DNA of 64,000 nt from positions 310,001-374,000 of the forward strand of contig CAWHCN010000018.1 of NCBI GenBank assembly GCA_963827935.1, written 5' to 3'. Numbering within the stretch: position 1 is the first letter of the stretch; each line of letters opens with the position of its first letter. Positions 52,701 through 60,579 of this stretch are shown in pieces. A program made the translations under genes and the position numbers. This stretch comes from DATFNV01 sp963827935 (GTDB lineage Bacteria; Planctomycetota; Planctomycetia; Gemmatales; Gemmataceae). The notes below the pieces were generated by a model. That model ran no database searches, had not been told where the DNA came from, and saw only the letters and a program-made list of their open reading frames with translations.

Positions 52701-54181
52701 GCTTGCGTGCCGACGCCGCCCTGGCCCTCGTTGCTGCCGTCGTAGTCCACCTGGCCGTAAACGTGCGGGGCCTTGCCGCTGTTGGCCACGTTGTTGTTAT
52801 TGACGGGGCCCGGCGCCGAGTTGTTGCCCAGGCCGTAGCGTCCGGTGATGCCGTTGCCGCCGAGGAAGAGCTGCGGCCACTCGGCCTGCATGGCCGGGGT
52901 GCCGGTGGACGCCAGCTGGGCCGGGTTGATTTCCGACTTGCACCATCCCTGGTTCGACAAAGAAGCCCCATTCGCACCGCGGATGTTGCCGTGGGAGTTG
53001 ATGTTGACCTTGCCGTCGAGGTCCTGAATGAAGAAGCCGAACATTGGCTTGTACTTGACCCCGTTGGACGCGACCTTCACCGGATAATCGAGATCGACCC
53101 AGATGGTGTCGCTGGCACCGGGCACACCGGGGTTGGAGAAGCCGCGCAGGCTGACCAGGTCGCCGCCCAGCCCGGGACCCGGGAAGAAGGGACGATTGGT
53201 CGGCGTGATGCCGGCCGGCGTGTTGCTCCCTATGAAGAGAAAGGACTCGCCGGGCAGCAGTTGGTCCGCCGGCCGCATGCGCAGACTGGTGTATTTCAGG
53301 TACGGCGGGACGATTTCATTGGGGTTGCTCGGGTTGGTATTCCAGAACCAGGTCCAGTAGCCCGGGGCGTTCGGGTCGAGCGGCAGGCACGGCGTCTGCG
53401 TCGGCACCGGGTTGCCGTTCACCATCATCAGGGTCGTCGGAATGAAGTACGGCCGATGGAACGACCGCGCCAGCACGTTGCCGTTGGAATCGACCGCGCC
53501 CAGGTAGATATGGTTGCCGTCCGGATAGGTATAGTTGGGGTTCCAGCCGCCGGTGTAGGGCGGCAGCGTCTGGCTGAGTAGAGTGCGATAGTTGGGCGGG
53601 TTGGGCTGCGTCGCCGAATAGTTGAAGCGCTCCGGATCGCGGACGAAGCCGTCGGCCAGCGTGAACCCACTGACGCTACTCAGATAGGGAATGTAGTTGA
53701 TGAGCGTGTAGTCGTCCACGCCGTAGGGGTTCTGGCAGGTCACCGCGCCGTTGGCGGCGTTGCCGTTGGTGTGCAGATGGCCTTTGCCGATGTAGGGATA
53801 GATGTTGCTCCCCGCGTTATCGGGGTTCCAGCCGTAGATATCGCGAGCCAGGTCATGGCCGCGGGTCGCGCTGTAGGCCCCGTCGGGATAGAGATTAGCG
53901 GCATAGGGCGTGGCCGCGGTCAAGTTGGCCGGCGTGGGATCGCCGACGCCGAAGATCAGCTCCGCCATCGCGTAGTTCATCAGCGAGTCGTAGGCCTCGG
54001 TGGGCACGGTGCTGACCGTGGCCTGGGATTCGCGGCTGAGCCGCGATTCGTCGGCCTGGCCGTCGGCATAGAGGACGAACGCCAGGCCCACGATGGCGAA
54101 CAGCGTCAACAGCACCAGCACCACCATCAGGATGACGGCGCGGCGTCGTTCCGCGGGCGGCAGGAGGCGCGGTCGATACAT
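49751..54181 (-). CDS. Giant GspK-like minor pseudopilin
   Basis: 1476 residues, about four times the length of E. coli GspK. The N-terminus is PilX/GspK-like: RRRAVILMVVLVLLTLFAIV with a hydrophobic helix at about 15-38. GspK-type pieces appear at long distance: FGFFIQDLDGKVNINSHGN (near residue 380) and LAQLAVNIVDYIDEDEISTP (near 810). In between are long Asn/Pro/Gly/Thr-rich stretches (NPNYTYPDGNHIYLGAVDSN). The C-terminal part (from about 1190) includes HLDRQLVSPLDLLHVSGRQV. The pseudopilin helix should insert in the inner membrane, with the rest in the periplasm. The reading frame is unbroken for 4.4 kb. It is the penultimate gene of the operon. Confidence 0.8.
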   Translation of the reverse strand: MYRPRLLPPAERRRAVILMVVLVLLTLFAIVGLAFVLYADGQADESRLSRESQATVSTVPTEAYDSLMNYAMAELIFGVGDPTPANLTAATPYAANLYPDGAYSATRGHDLARDIYGWNPDNAGSNIYPYIGKGHLHTNGNAANGAVTCQNPYGVDDYTLINYIPYLSSVSGFTLADGFVRDPERFNYSATQPNPPNYRTLLSQTLPPYTGGWNPNYTYPDGNHIYLGAVDSNGNVLARSFHRPYFIPTTLMMVNGNPVPTQTPCLPLDPNAPGYWTWFWNTNPSNPNEIVPPYLKYTSLRMRPADQLLPGESFLFIGSNTPAGITPTNRPFFPGPGLGGDLVSLRGFSNPGVPGASDTIWVDLDYPVKVASNGVKYKPMFGFFIQDLDGKVNINSHGNIRGANGASLSNQGWCKSEINPAQLASTGTPAMQAEWPQLFLGGNGITGRYGLGNNSAPGPVNNNNVANSGKAPHVYGQVDYDGSNEGQGGVGTQAISYVLGTSCFPTFPAGYGNGSQVERTNHPLLYDPVWPGLPLYPNSTNTRFPASNLASLYNKSVLGSINLNCPLGRLLPNNMSSARIPWMITTDSYHLNRPALTPWLWDTTAVSYSGFYGYGTGVGANAGQGQTSIGKPPIGSAVAFPPLTNRVTNPAANPPVTGVPNNSDFSVNGAQYLLPPNPPGTINTTIDWRRAVDLSLTKVNLNRFLSPYPHQGSGTSLVTYNSNPMQVDPQNNPNQLLQPYDRFDGWPNSPNILAQAQQAQADRQKLANDIYRRLLLVTGVPAVLTPQTPTPQELASRRWLAQLAVNIVDYIDEDEISTPFNFYTTGDGLLPANVNNANSIGTPAEGNLTYWVFGTELPKVLLNEVLAEYKPPPMNPGKATVNIFVELVNLIPTPAANAGTQGQDSAAVPLYTPTPANNTGNPFAPYIVVVSDNNINPLPNVPNATGLAVTPTGTPFNNDAILGTPNNVRTQTDFSPGAGSIATIDANPQKNVPAVIGGPATAQVSNPAYFLVGPGPDAHGTIAPKANGGTAVVPAGTPMLTTGNMSYTVNFDAKGNWSPNDATNGVNVLLRRLMNPHIPNDPVANPYITVDYIGGGVLPQQGALQANPKGVVPQSTANSYKSQAKYQPYAAHPTQVQSETVTAVAPMTPATSDTFGFDNGLVANTPNQSYNWLMHLDRQLVSPLDLLHVSGRQVWDLTHSFVVTQPGANGLTIAYNHQVNWFDETNRLYRALEFLTTKDRTTGVSNGGRIPGMMNINGIWDKEVLRALCDAQQANTFYVNGNPNQQVDAIYQSLLNLRSPWYSNPPAGLPPQISGHDRPFQSMGIGNTPGTGNNADPQSVYEDGTNPPATRGIEDTILRSLSGTGANGQRLFDPTGGTTVPPTPQQTELMRKIYGHITTRSNVFAVWCTVGYFQVVDDTVRPVKLGAELGASTNTNIRQRFFTVIDRSRLVIAPQVTTTVNNVSIVNQPITIWVVR

Positions 54182-54242
54182 GGCTCTCTCCTCTGCGGGC
54201 GCTGGCGAATGGTCGCAATCTCCGGTCGTCCCGCCGGGGCCG

Positions 54243-54612
54243 CCACCCGGCAGCTCACGCTGCCGGTTCGCCCCAGCGGGGCCGGCCCGGCGAACCGGCA
54301 GCGTAAGCTGCCGGGTTTAGGGCTGCCACCCGGCAGCTCACGCTGCCGGTTCGCCCCAGTGGGGCCGGCCCGGCGAACCGGCAGCGTAAGCTGCCGGGTT
54401 TGGGGCTGCCACCCGGCAGCTCACGCTGCCGGTTCGCCCCAGCGGGGGCGGCACCCGGCAGCTCACGCTGCCGGTTCGCCCCAGCGGGGCCGGCACCCGG
54501 CAGCTCACGCTGCCGGTTCGCCCCAGCGGGGCCGGCCCGGCGAACCGGCTGCGTCAGCTGCCGGGTTTTGGGCTGCCACCCGGCAGCTCACGCTGCCGGT
54601 TCGCCCCAGCGG
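54243..54612. repeat. Array of nine CCGGCAGCTTACG palindrome units
   Basis: Six forward units (CACCCGGCAGCTCACGCTGC and CGGTTCGCC) start near 54244, 54328, 54409, 54453, 54493 and 54576. Three inverted units (CCCGGCGAACCGGCAGCG or variant) start near 54287, 54368 and 54536. Forward-inverted pairs repeat about every 83 bases. The array fills the whole gap of 433 bases between the GspJ-like gene and the GspK-like gene. Confidence 0.9.
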
Positions 54613-54614
54613 AC

Positions 54615-55881
54615 TTACATATCCTGCACAATCGTTATCTGCCGGCTGCGGGCCGTCTTCAGGTCCCAGATGCGGATGCTGATCTCCACCGCCAGGATCC
54701 GGAACGGCGGCGGGTTGACCAGCCAGAGGAAATTCCCCGTGTTGTAAATCGGGTTGGGCGGAACGGGGTTGTAGTTGGCGTTTGCAGTTGGTACGTCGAT
54801 AAAGTCCGGTTGGCCGGTCAGCGGATTTAGCAGGATGTTCCCCGTCTGAGAATCGGCGGCCAGAATCCGCACATTGAACGAAATCACATCGCTGAGCACG
54901 ATGTCGTCGCCGAACCAACTGGCCTGCCCGTCCATCTGGCCCAGGCTGTTCTGGATGGTGGGGGATCCGAGTGGGACAGACAGAGACGGCGGCATGGCCT
55001 GGCGAGCGGGATTAGTCAGGTCGCTGGTGCTGTTGAAGTAGAGGAACCCCGTCTGGCCGTCGGGCGTGCAACTCACCTCGGCGTAGCGCTGCCCCCAGAG
55101 GGGGGTCGCGGGCACGCGCCCTGCCACGAGGTTCGCGAAGTTGAGGCCGGGGGTGATCGGCACGGGCGTAGGGACGGGAGTGATTTGCGCCGGGTCGTCG
55201 GGCACCACCACGCGGACCCGCCGCCGCAAGGTGAACAGCGGCAGGCCACTGATTGGCACACCGTTCACTGTAAGTGTCGGGGTCATCAGGGTATTGCCGT
55301 TGCTATCCAACTCTGGTGTCAGGAACCAGCCCACCTCTGCCCAAAGGCTAATGAGGCTGTTCGCTTGCTGGTAATCCAACGGGCCCTGTGCGAACAATAG
55401 CGATTCGTTGGCCATTAGCGGCGGCGCAGCAGGCGAGCCAATTCGGCCCGTGAAATAATCCGAGGGCTGAATCCCATTACGGCGCACGCTGAAACAAAGG
55501 GCCGGCGTTGGATTCGGAGGGGCGGCCATGCGGAACGACGGCTGACCGAGTGAGTCGTTTCCTTCAGGGAATGAAAGCTGCTGGCTAATGAAGAAATACC
55601 CCGCCAGCGGCACGTTCGCCGGGCTGGTGAACAGGTTGCTGAGCTTCTTGTCGTTGGAGTCGAAATGCGGCTTGCCGCAAATCGTCCATCAAAAGGCTGC
55701 CGGCGTTGGCCAGCTTCGATTTCATGTCACCCTGGGCTTTCAGCAGCCGGAACGTGCCGATGCCGGCACTGAACGCCTCGGTCAGGATGACCATGATGAA
55801 CACGATCAGCGCCGTCGCGACCAGCAGCTCGACCAGCGTGAAGGCCCGGCGCGGCGTGGGGCGGTATGTTGTCGCGATCAT
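54615..55881 (-). CDS. Pseudopilin 5, GspJ-like (one frame break)
   Basis: About 421 residues. The prepilin start is PRRAFTLVELLVATALIVFI, with Ala instead of Gly before the cleavage site. A conserved helix follows (SKLANAGSLLMDDLRQ). The frame breaks near 55690; the right frame goes on HFDSNDKKLSNLFTSPANVP and then LAGYFFISQQLSFPEG to the end LEISIRIWDLKTARSRQIT. The N-terminal helix with LLMDDLRQA and the large C-terminal domain resemble GspJ. The C-terminal domain is longer than usual. It is separated from the GspK-like gene by the repeat array. Confidence 0.8.
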
Positions 55882-55905
55882 GGCGGTGGACCTCTGGCAT
55901 TTCCA

Positions 55906-55961
55906 TTTAGCCGCGAGCTTTTGCGAGCGCCGTGGCGCGCTCGCACAAGCTCGCGGCTAAA
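55906..55961. repeat. TTTAGCCGCGAG palindrome between pseudopilin genes
   Basis: TTTAGCCGCGAGCTTTTGCG and CGCACAAGCTCGCGGCTAAA face each other around AGCGCCGTGGCGCGCT. The core is nearly the same as at 36483-36540. Confidence 0.85.
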
Positions 55962-55966
55962 CGCCC

Positions 55967-57085
55967 TCAATAATTCGTGCCCCGGGCGAACACCTCGCTG
56001 ACGTTGTCCATGACGATGACGGTGCCTTGGAGCTGGAGCGCCTGCTGTGTCGTGTAGTAGCCGATGGGGAGGGTCCCGCCGCCCGGCGCCTGCACCTCGA
56101 CCTCAAGAAAGCCATCGCTGGATACATCGCTCACGTTGGTGACGCGGTAGAAGTAGCCCTGGGGGACGAACGGTGTGCCGTTGGCCGTCACGCCCGTCAT
56201 CCGGGCATCCAGGAGCCAGGTGCCACGCCGCACCTTGGGCGGTGCCTGCTGAAGTGGAGCCCACGTCAACAAAATGGAACGATTTGAGAAAACCCCTGGC
56301 GTGTTGGTCACACCAAAAGACGCGTTGAACTGCGGCTCGCCGGTCGGATTGCCATTGACGTCTGGGCCCGGTTCGGCGCCTGAATAGACGACCACAGTTA
56401 GATCGAGCGGTAGGTCGGCACTGTTGGCGGCGGCACGACGCACCAGATAGGCGTACGTGTAGCGCCCCTCACGCGGAATATTTCCCCCGCTCAGGTCCGG
56501 CGCGCCGTTGTCGGCGAAATAGATGTCGTCCTGGAGCGTACACCAACGGGTGGGGTTTACACGCATCGGACTTGCCGGTGTTGCGGGCAACACTGAGCCG
56601 ATGGTCGGCGTGCACCGCCGAATCTGCGAGGCGAGAAGGTTGACGGCAGGGACAGGGATGCCTAGCGATCTATTCAGAGCCCAGGGCGGATCGATGGTAT
56701 TGTTGTTGGTAGCCAGCAGATCAGCCTGAAAATAAAGGGGATCTATATAGAGCGGGTAGCTAGTTCCCGTGGCAAGCGGGGGAACCCAGACATTGGGATT
56801 GGGGAAGAACGCCTGCGGCCAGGGATCCTGAAAAACGGGTAGGCCGCTGCCGCCCTGAGCGATGGTGAAACCCGGGGACTGAACGACCGGGTCGTTCTGG
56901 AGCTGGAAGGCCTTGAAATCGGCGGTGGCGGTATTGGCCGCCTCGACTGTCCGCTGGTCCTTCAGCGCCTGCGCCATGGTGAAGGCGCCCAGCGGAAACA
57001 GGGTGAGCAGGGCCAACAGCCCGATGGCCATGACGAAGATGGCCATCAACGCTTCGATCAGCGTGACGGCGGAACGGCGGTGCAT
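55967..57085 (-). CDS. Pseudopilin 4, GspI/PilV-like
   Basis: 372 residues. The N-terminus RRSAVTLIEALMAIFVMAIG and LLALLTLFPLGAFTMAQALK is PilV/GspI-like, with Ala before the cleavage site and Val in place of Phe. The glutamate at +5 is present. The rest is a large beta-rich domain with YTYAYLVRRAAANSADLPLD and WLLDARMTGVTANGTPFVPQ and FYRVTNVSDVSSDGFLEVEV. No break in frame. The gene ends 5 bases before the palindrome 55906-55961 (on the plus strand). Confidence 0.85.
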   Translation of the reverse strand: MHRRSAVTLIEALMAIFVMAIGLLALLTLFPLGAFTMAQALKDQRTVEAANTATADFKAFQLQNDPVVQSPGFTIAQGGSGLPVFQDPWPQAFFPNPNVWVPPLATGTSYPLYIDPLYFQADLLATNNNTIDPPWALNRSLGIPVPAVNLLASQIRRCTPTIGSVLPATPASPMRVNPTRWCTLQDDIYFADNGAPDLSGGNIPREGRYTYAYLVRRAAANSADLPLDLTVVVYSGAEPGPDVNGNPTGEPQFNASFGVTNTPGVFSNRSILLTWAPLQQAPPKVRRGTWLLDARMTGVTANGTPFVPQGYFYRVTNVSDVSSDGFLEVEVQAPGGGTLPIGYYTTQQALQLQGTVIVMDNVSEVFARGTNY

Positions 57086-57142
57086 GATGTCTTCTCCTCT
57101 GGGGCGGTTCCGGTGGGCGGCTGTGCGTCTTCTCTTCTCTTC

Positions 57143-57257
57143 TCTCCCCTCGCCCCGGTACTCCGGGGAGAGGGGTCGGGGGTGAGGGGTCTTGGCCCCT
57201 GGAGATTCAGCCCCCTCACCCCCGACCCCTCTCTCCCGAGTACGGGGGAGAGGGGGG
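57143..57257. repeat. Long palindrome of the CCCCTCACCCCCGACCCC family, copy 2
   Basis: It is the same element as 18602-18721 but inverted. The loop has GGAGATTCAGCCC, the complement of the other loop (GGGCTGAATCTCC). It separates pseudopilin genes 3 and 4. Confidence 0.85.
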
Positions 57258-57268
57258 CGTTAGTCGCC

Positions 57269-58453
57269 TCACATCCCCGACGCTCGGCCGTCCTTGATGT
57301 AGAAGTAAGGGTCTACGCCGCCGACGTTCACCGGCTGCGACGCGACCATGCCGGTGCGGGTGTAGATCACCACCAGCGTTTGTTCCTGAGCCATAGGATT
57401 ACCGGTCGAGTCCCACACCCAGAAGACCACTTTGCCCGTGGTGCCCGCGTCGCGCAACACCTTGCCGGAGGGGGCAAAGAGGATGTCGAGCTGGCCGGTC
57501 TGGCTATCGGTCGGCACGGCAACGCTGCTCTGCGGCGGGTGCGGCATGTTGGCGTAGCCGGGGATATCGATGACCACGTCGGACGGCAGATTGATCGGCT
57601 GCTGGCCGATCATCGGCCGCGGCCCGCGCAGGATGCGGTACGACAGCCGCGGCACGGGGTCCACCACCGGCGGCGCCGGGCTCGGTGCGGGGTACGAGGC
57701 CGGCGGATTCGAGACGAAATAGGCCAACCGATTGTCATTCACCCACTGGGGGCTCACCAGCAGGTTCCCGGGAATCGGCATAGGCACGCTCCCCGGCTGC
57801 GCCCCAAGCGGACTCAGCAGCGTCAAATTATCGCTGATGGCGTTGTTGGCCGTGCTCGGGTTGACCGAGAAGATCTTGTACAACCCATCCGGCTTGTTGC
57901 TACCCATCAGATCGAGATAATCGCCCGGCTGCACCGGCCACTGCGCCTGGTTGCTCCAGAGCGGTGGAGCGGCGGGAGCATTGGGATTGAGCAGGTTGCC
58001 GGGTCCGTACCCCCCATAGAAATCCACGTTGCTGAACAAGCCAACGTTGAAGTTGAAGCTAATGGGCTGGGTCGGCGTATTCGACCAGCCGAACATGGGA
58101 AAGCCCGAGGGTTGGCTCGGCACCCCATACAGTTGGCTTCCCGCCGGCGGCAGAAAGTAGGCCGGCTGCTCGATGTACTGCAAGCTATGCACGCGCACCA
58201 GGCCGTCCGTGTCTACGACGGGGAGGAGGCGCACGCCGCGCGGCAGCTGGTCGCGGATGGCCATGTTGCGGGCGATGAAGAACGTCCCCTGGAGCTGGTC
58301 GGCCCCCTTGATGACGCGCTGGCTGTCCTGCAGGCGCGGGAAGATCAGCACGGCCAGGGCCGCCAGCGTGGCGATGATGGCCATGGCCACGATCAGCTCG
58401 ACGAGCGTGAACGCGGAGCGGGGCGACGACGGCGATCGGTGGTGGATGCGCAT
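57269..58453 (-). CDS. Pseudopilin 3, GspH-like
   Basis: 394 residues. The prepilin signal is PRSAFTLVELIVAMAIIATL and AALAVLIFPRLQDSQRV, again with Ala before the cleavage site. LQGTFFIARNMAIRDQLPRG fits the GspH alpha-helix with its surface loop. A large C-terminal domain ends GKVVFWVWDSTGNPMAQEQT and YTRTGMVASQPVNVGG. No break in frame. The ATG lies 6 bases after the stop of pseudopilin 2. Confidence 0.85.
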   Translation of the reverse strand: MRIHHRSPSSPRSAFTLVELIVAMAIIATLAALAVLIFPRLQDSQRVIKGADQLQGTFFIARNMAIRDQLPRGVRLLPVVDTDGLVRVHSLQYIEQPAYFLPPAGSQLYGVPSQPSGFPMFGWSNTPTQPISFNFNVGLFSNVDFYGGYGPGNLLNPNAPAAPPLWSNQAQWPVQPGDYLDLMGSNKPDGLYKIFSVNPSTANNAISDNLTLLSPLGAQPGSVPMPIPGNLLVSPQWVNDNRLAYFVSNPPASYPAPSPAPPVVDPVPRLSYRILRGPRPMIGQQPINLPSDVVIDIPGYANMPHPPQSSVAVPTDSQTGQLDILFAPSGKVLRDAGTTGKVVFWVWDSTGNPMAQEQTLVVIYTRTGMVASQPVNVGGVDPYFYIKDGRASGM

Positions 58454-58459
58454 AGGTCG

Positions 58460-59447
58460 TCAGTTGTTGGTGCCGCCCAGCGAGCCAAGCTGGAAGTTGT
58501 AAATGTCGTCGCTATTCACCGCCCCCTGGTCGTCCTTGCCGTTGGCCCCGACCGACATGATCACGGGGGTCAGGCGATACTGGGCGTTGGCCAGCAGGTT
58601 GTTCTGGTTGGTGACAAACAGCGGATAGCCGACATACTGAAGCGAGGGGCCGGGGCCGATCAGGTTGTTAGTCTGCACCCAGGTCAGCCAACTCGCGGTG
58701 GTCAACAGCCCTTCGGGGTCTTCCGTATCGGCCGGGCGCTGGGGTTGAACCCGCTCGGAGTTCCGCCCGGATTCAGGATCGGCGCGAGCCATAGCCGTTG
58801 GCGGCCGGCCAACGGTTGAAGACGATGGGCTGAAACGGAGCGTTGGTTTGCGACGGAAAACCGTCGATGATCTCCTTGACCCCGTCGTTGGCGGGATCGA
58901 CTACTTCCTGGCCGGCGGTCAGGCCGGTGTCCGGGTCGAAGCCAACGCCGCTGCGGTGCTGTTTCAGGGCCAGGTAAAGGCAAGCCGACGACTGGTCCAG
59001 GACACCGCGCCCGCCCCAGTTGTTCGCCAGGGTGTAGTTTTGCAGCGCGAGGACATAGGCCTGGTTGGGCGGAAAAGTGCCGACGTTGGGCATACTGATC
59101 GTCTGCGTCGCTTCCTGGAAGCTGATGGGGAACTCACGGCGCAAGCACATCAGGATGTGGATGACGCGGGCGCGGCGATCGTCGCCGCCGGCCAGGGCGG
59201 TGGCGATGGGGTTGACCTGCTCCGTCTTGGCCAGGTCGATGACCGCCTTCCACTGCACCTGAAACGCATGATCGACCTTGAGGATGGTCGCCTCGGTGTT
59301 GCGGCGCTGCTGGATATTCACCACGCGCATGACGGCGCCGATGCTGAGGCTGACGAGCACCAGGATGATGCCGACAACGACAACCAACTCGATCAGCGTG
59401 AAGCCGCCGCGAGCGGACGGGCGCGGCGGCCGATTCGATCGCACCAT
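58460..59447 (-). CDS. Pseudopilin 2 (one frame break)
   Basis: About 328 residues. ARGGFTLIELVVVVGIILVL with Gly at -1 and Glu at +5 is a normal type IV prepilin signal. The body includes RRNTEATILKVDHAFQVQWK, IHILMCLRREFPISF and GVKEIIDGFPSQTNAPFQPI. The frame breaks near 58785 (NGYGSR) and continues SWLTWVQTNNLIGPGPSLQY to FQLGSLGGTNN. Both parts have the Asn/Pro-rich style of the other pilins. It begins 10 bases after pseudopilin 1. Confidence 0.82.
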
Positions 59448-59457
59448 GGCGGCTCCT

Positions 59458-60494
59458 TTACGGCGTGGTGCCGAGTGTGAGATTGTAGAAGTTGCTCATG
59501 TCGTCCATGCCGAAGGGGCTGCTGGTTGCGGGGCTGGTGAAGTTGCCCGCGCCCAGGGACGGCTGCCAGACGTTGTTGAAGACGAACAAGCCATTGTTGA
59601 GCGTCGGCGGACAGCCGAGGCCAAACTGCTGGTCCCGCCCCGCACAAACAATCTGAAACGTATCCGGCTTGTAGTAGAGAGCGGGCAGCGTCTGGGTCTG
59701 GGCCTGCTGCACGTACGGCCAGACATTGAACGTGAAGCAATCGGAACCGGCCCACGCCGGATAGAGATTGTAGCCATTGGCCTTGCCGCCGGAGCTGAAA
59801 TAGAGATAGGGCTTGTCCCCGGCGCCCGTCGCGCTGGCCCCGGGCAGAGGCTGCGAGGAGGAGAAGGCGTCGTAATAGACCGGGAAGGCGGTGCCCAGGA
59901 ACGGGCTGGCGAGAAGCCGACTCTGGACGAACTGGAAGTACGGACCCTTCCGCGGGCCGCTCGTCTGCATGGGCGCGTTGGGATTGGTGGAGAAGCCGAT
60001 CGGCACGCCGTTGACGATCGCCCCACCCAGAAAGAAGACCCAGACCTGCTCGCCTTCGAGGATGTACGGCGATTTGTCGATCTGGTTGTTAAGGTTCCAG
60101 TCGTACTGGGTGCCGTTGGCGGCGGGGCCGCGGCCAGACCCGGGACAGATAGGCCTTGGAGTCGGCGGCCATCTGAATCAGCGCGGCCTGCTGAGGGGCC
60201 GTCAGTGCGGCGAAACCCGAGACATTGGCGGCTGGGTTGTACTGGCCCGATTCGTCGATGTACAGCCGGCTGGGCGGCGGCGACGTCTGCATGTTGAAAT
60301 CGGCCTCGAACTGCGTGATCCCGGATTCAATCTGGCGCAGCTCGGTGGTCGCCCGGCTCTCGTCGATCTTGCGCAGGGCCATGATGACGGCGGAGGTCAG
60401 CAGGCTGACCAGGACGGCGATGATGCCGATCACCACCATCATCTCGATCAGCGTGAAGCCGCTGCGGCGCGAGGCGCGCGGAGTGCAGTCGCAT
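59458..60494 (-). CDS. Pseudopilin 1, GspG-like (two frame breaks)
   Basis: About 345 residues. The start MRLHSAR at 60492-60494 has GGAGGA upstream. A break near 60470, in a GCGCGC stretch, leads to SRRSGFTLIEMMVVIGIIAV, a normal prepilin signal with Gly at -1. VIMALRKIDESRATTELRQI and ESGITQFEADFNM continue as in GspG. A second break near 60110 leads to NGTQYDWNLNNQIDKSPYIL and GEQVWVFFLGGAIVNGVPIG, then on to the stop at 59458. The ending MDDMSNFYNLTLGTTP is like that of pseudopilin 2. It is the first pilin after gspF and probably the major one. Confidence 0.82.
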
Positions 60495-60523
60495 AGGGAA
60501 CGTCCTCCGATTCAAGGCCGCCG

Positions 60524-60571
60524 TTTAGCCGCGGATCGGAGGTCCGCGTGGACCTGCGATCCGCGGCTAAA
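60524..60571. repeat. TTTAGCCGCGGATC palindrome between gspF and pseudopilin 1
   Basis: TTTAGCCGCGGATCGGAGGTC faces GACCTGCGATCCGCGGCTAAA-type sequence with two mismatches around GCGTG. It belongs to the TTTAGCC family with yet another core. Confidence 0.8.
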
Positions 60572-60579
60572 CGTTCGCC

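Noticed and set aside
50585..53581. A 998-codon open frame on the plus strand
   Set aside because: It lies wholly opposite the GspK-like gene and is rich in Arg, Val and Gly with no domain; it is the mirror of high-GC codon use on the other strand.
54243..54612. The repeat array as a possible CRISPR
   Set aside because: Units alternate in orientation, the spacers are short and not unique, and no cas gene is present.
57080..58819. A 579-codon plus-strand frame
   Set aside because: It is antisense to pseudopilins 2 and 3 and His/Arg-rich without motifs.
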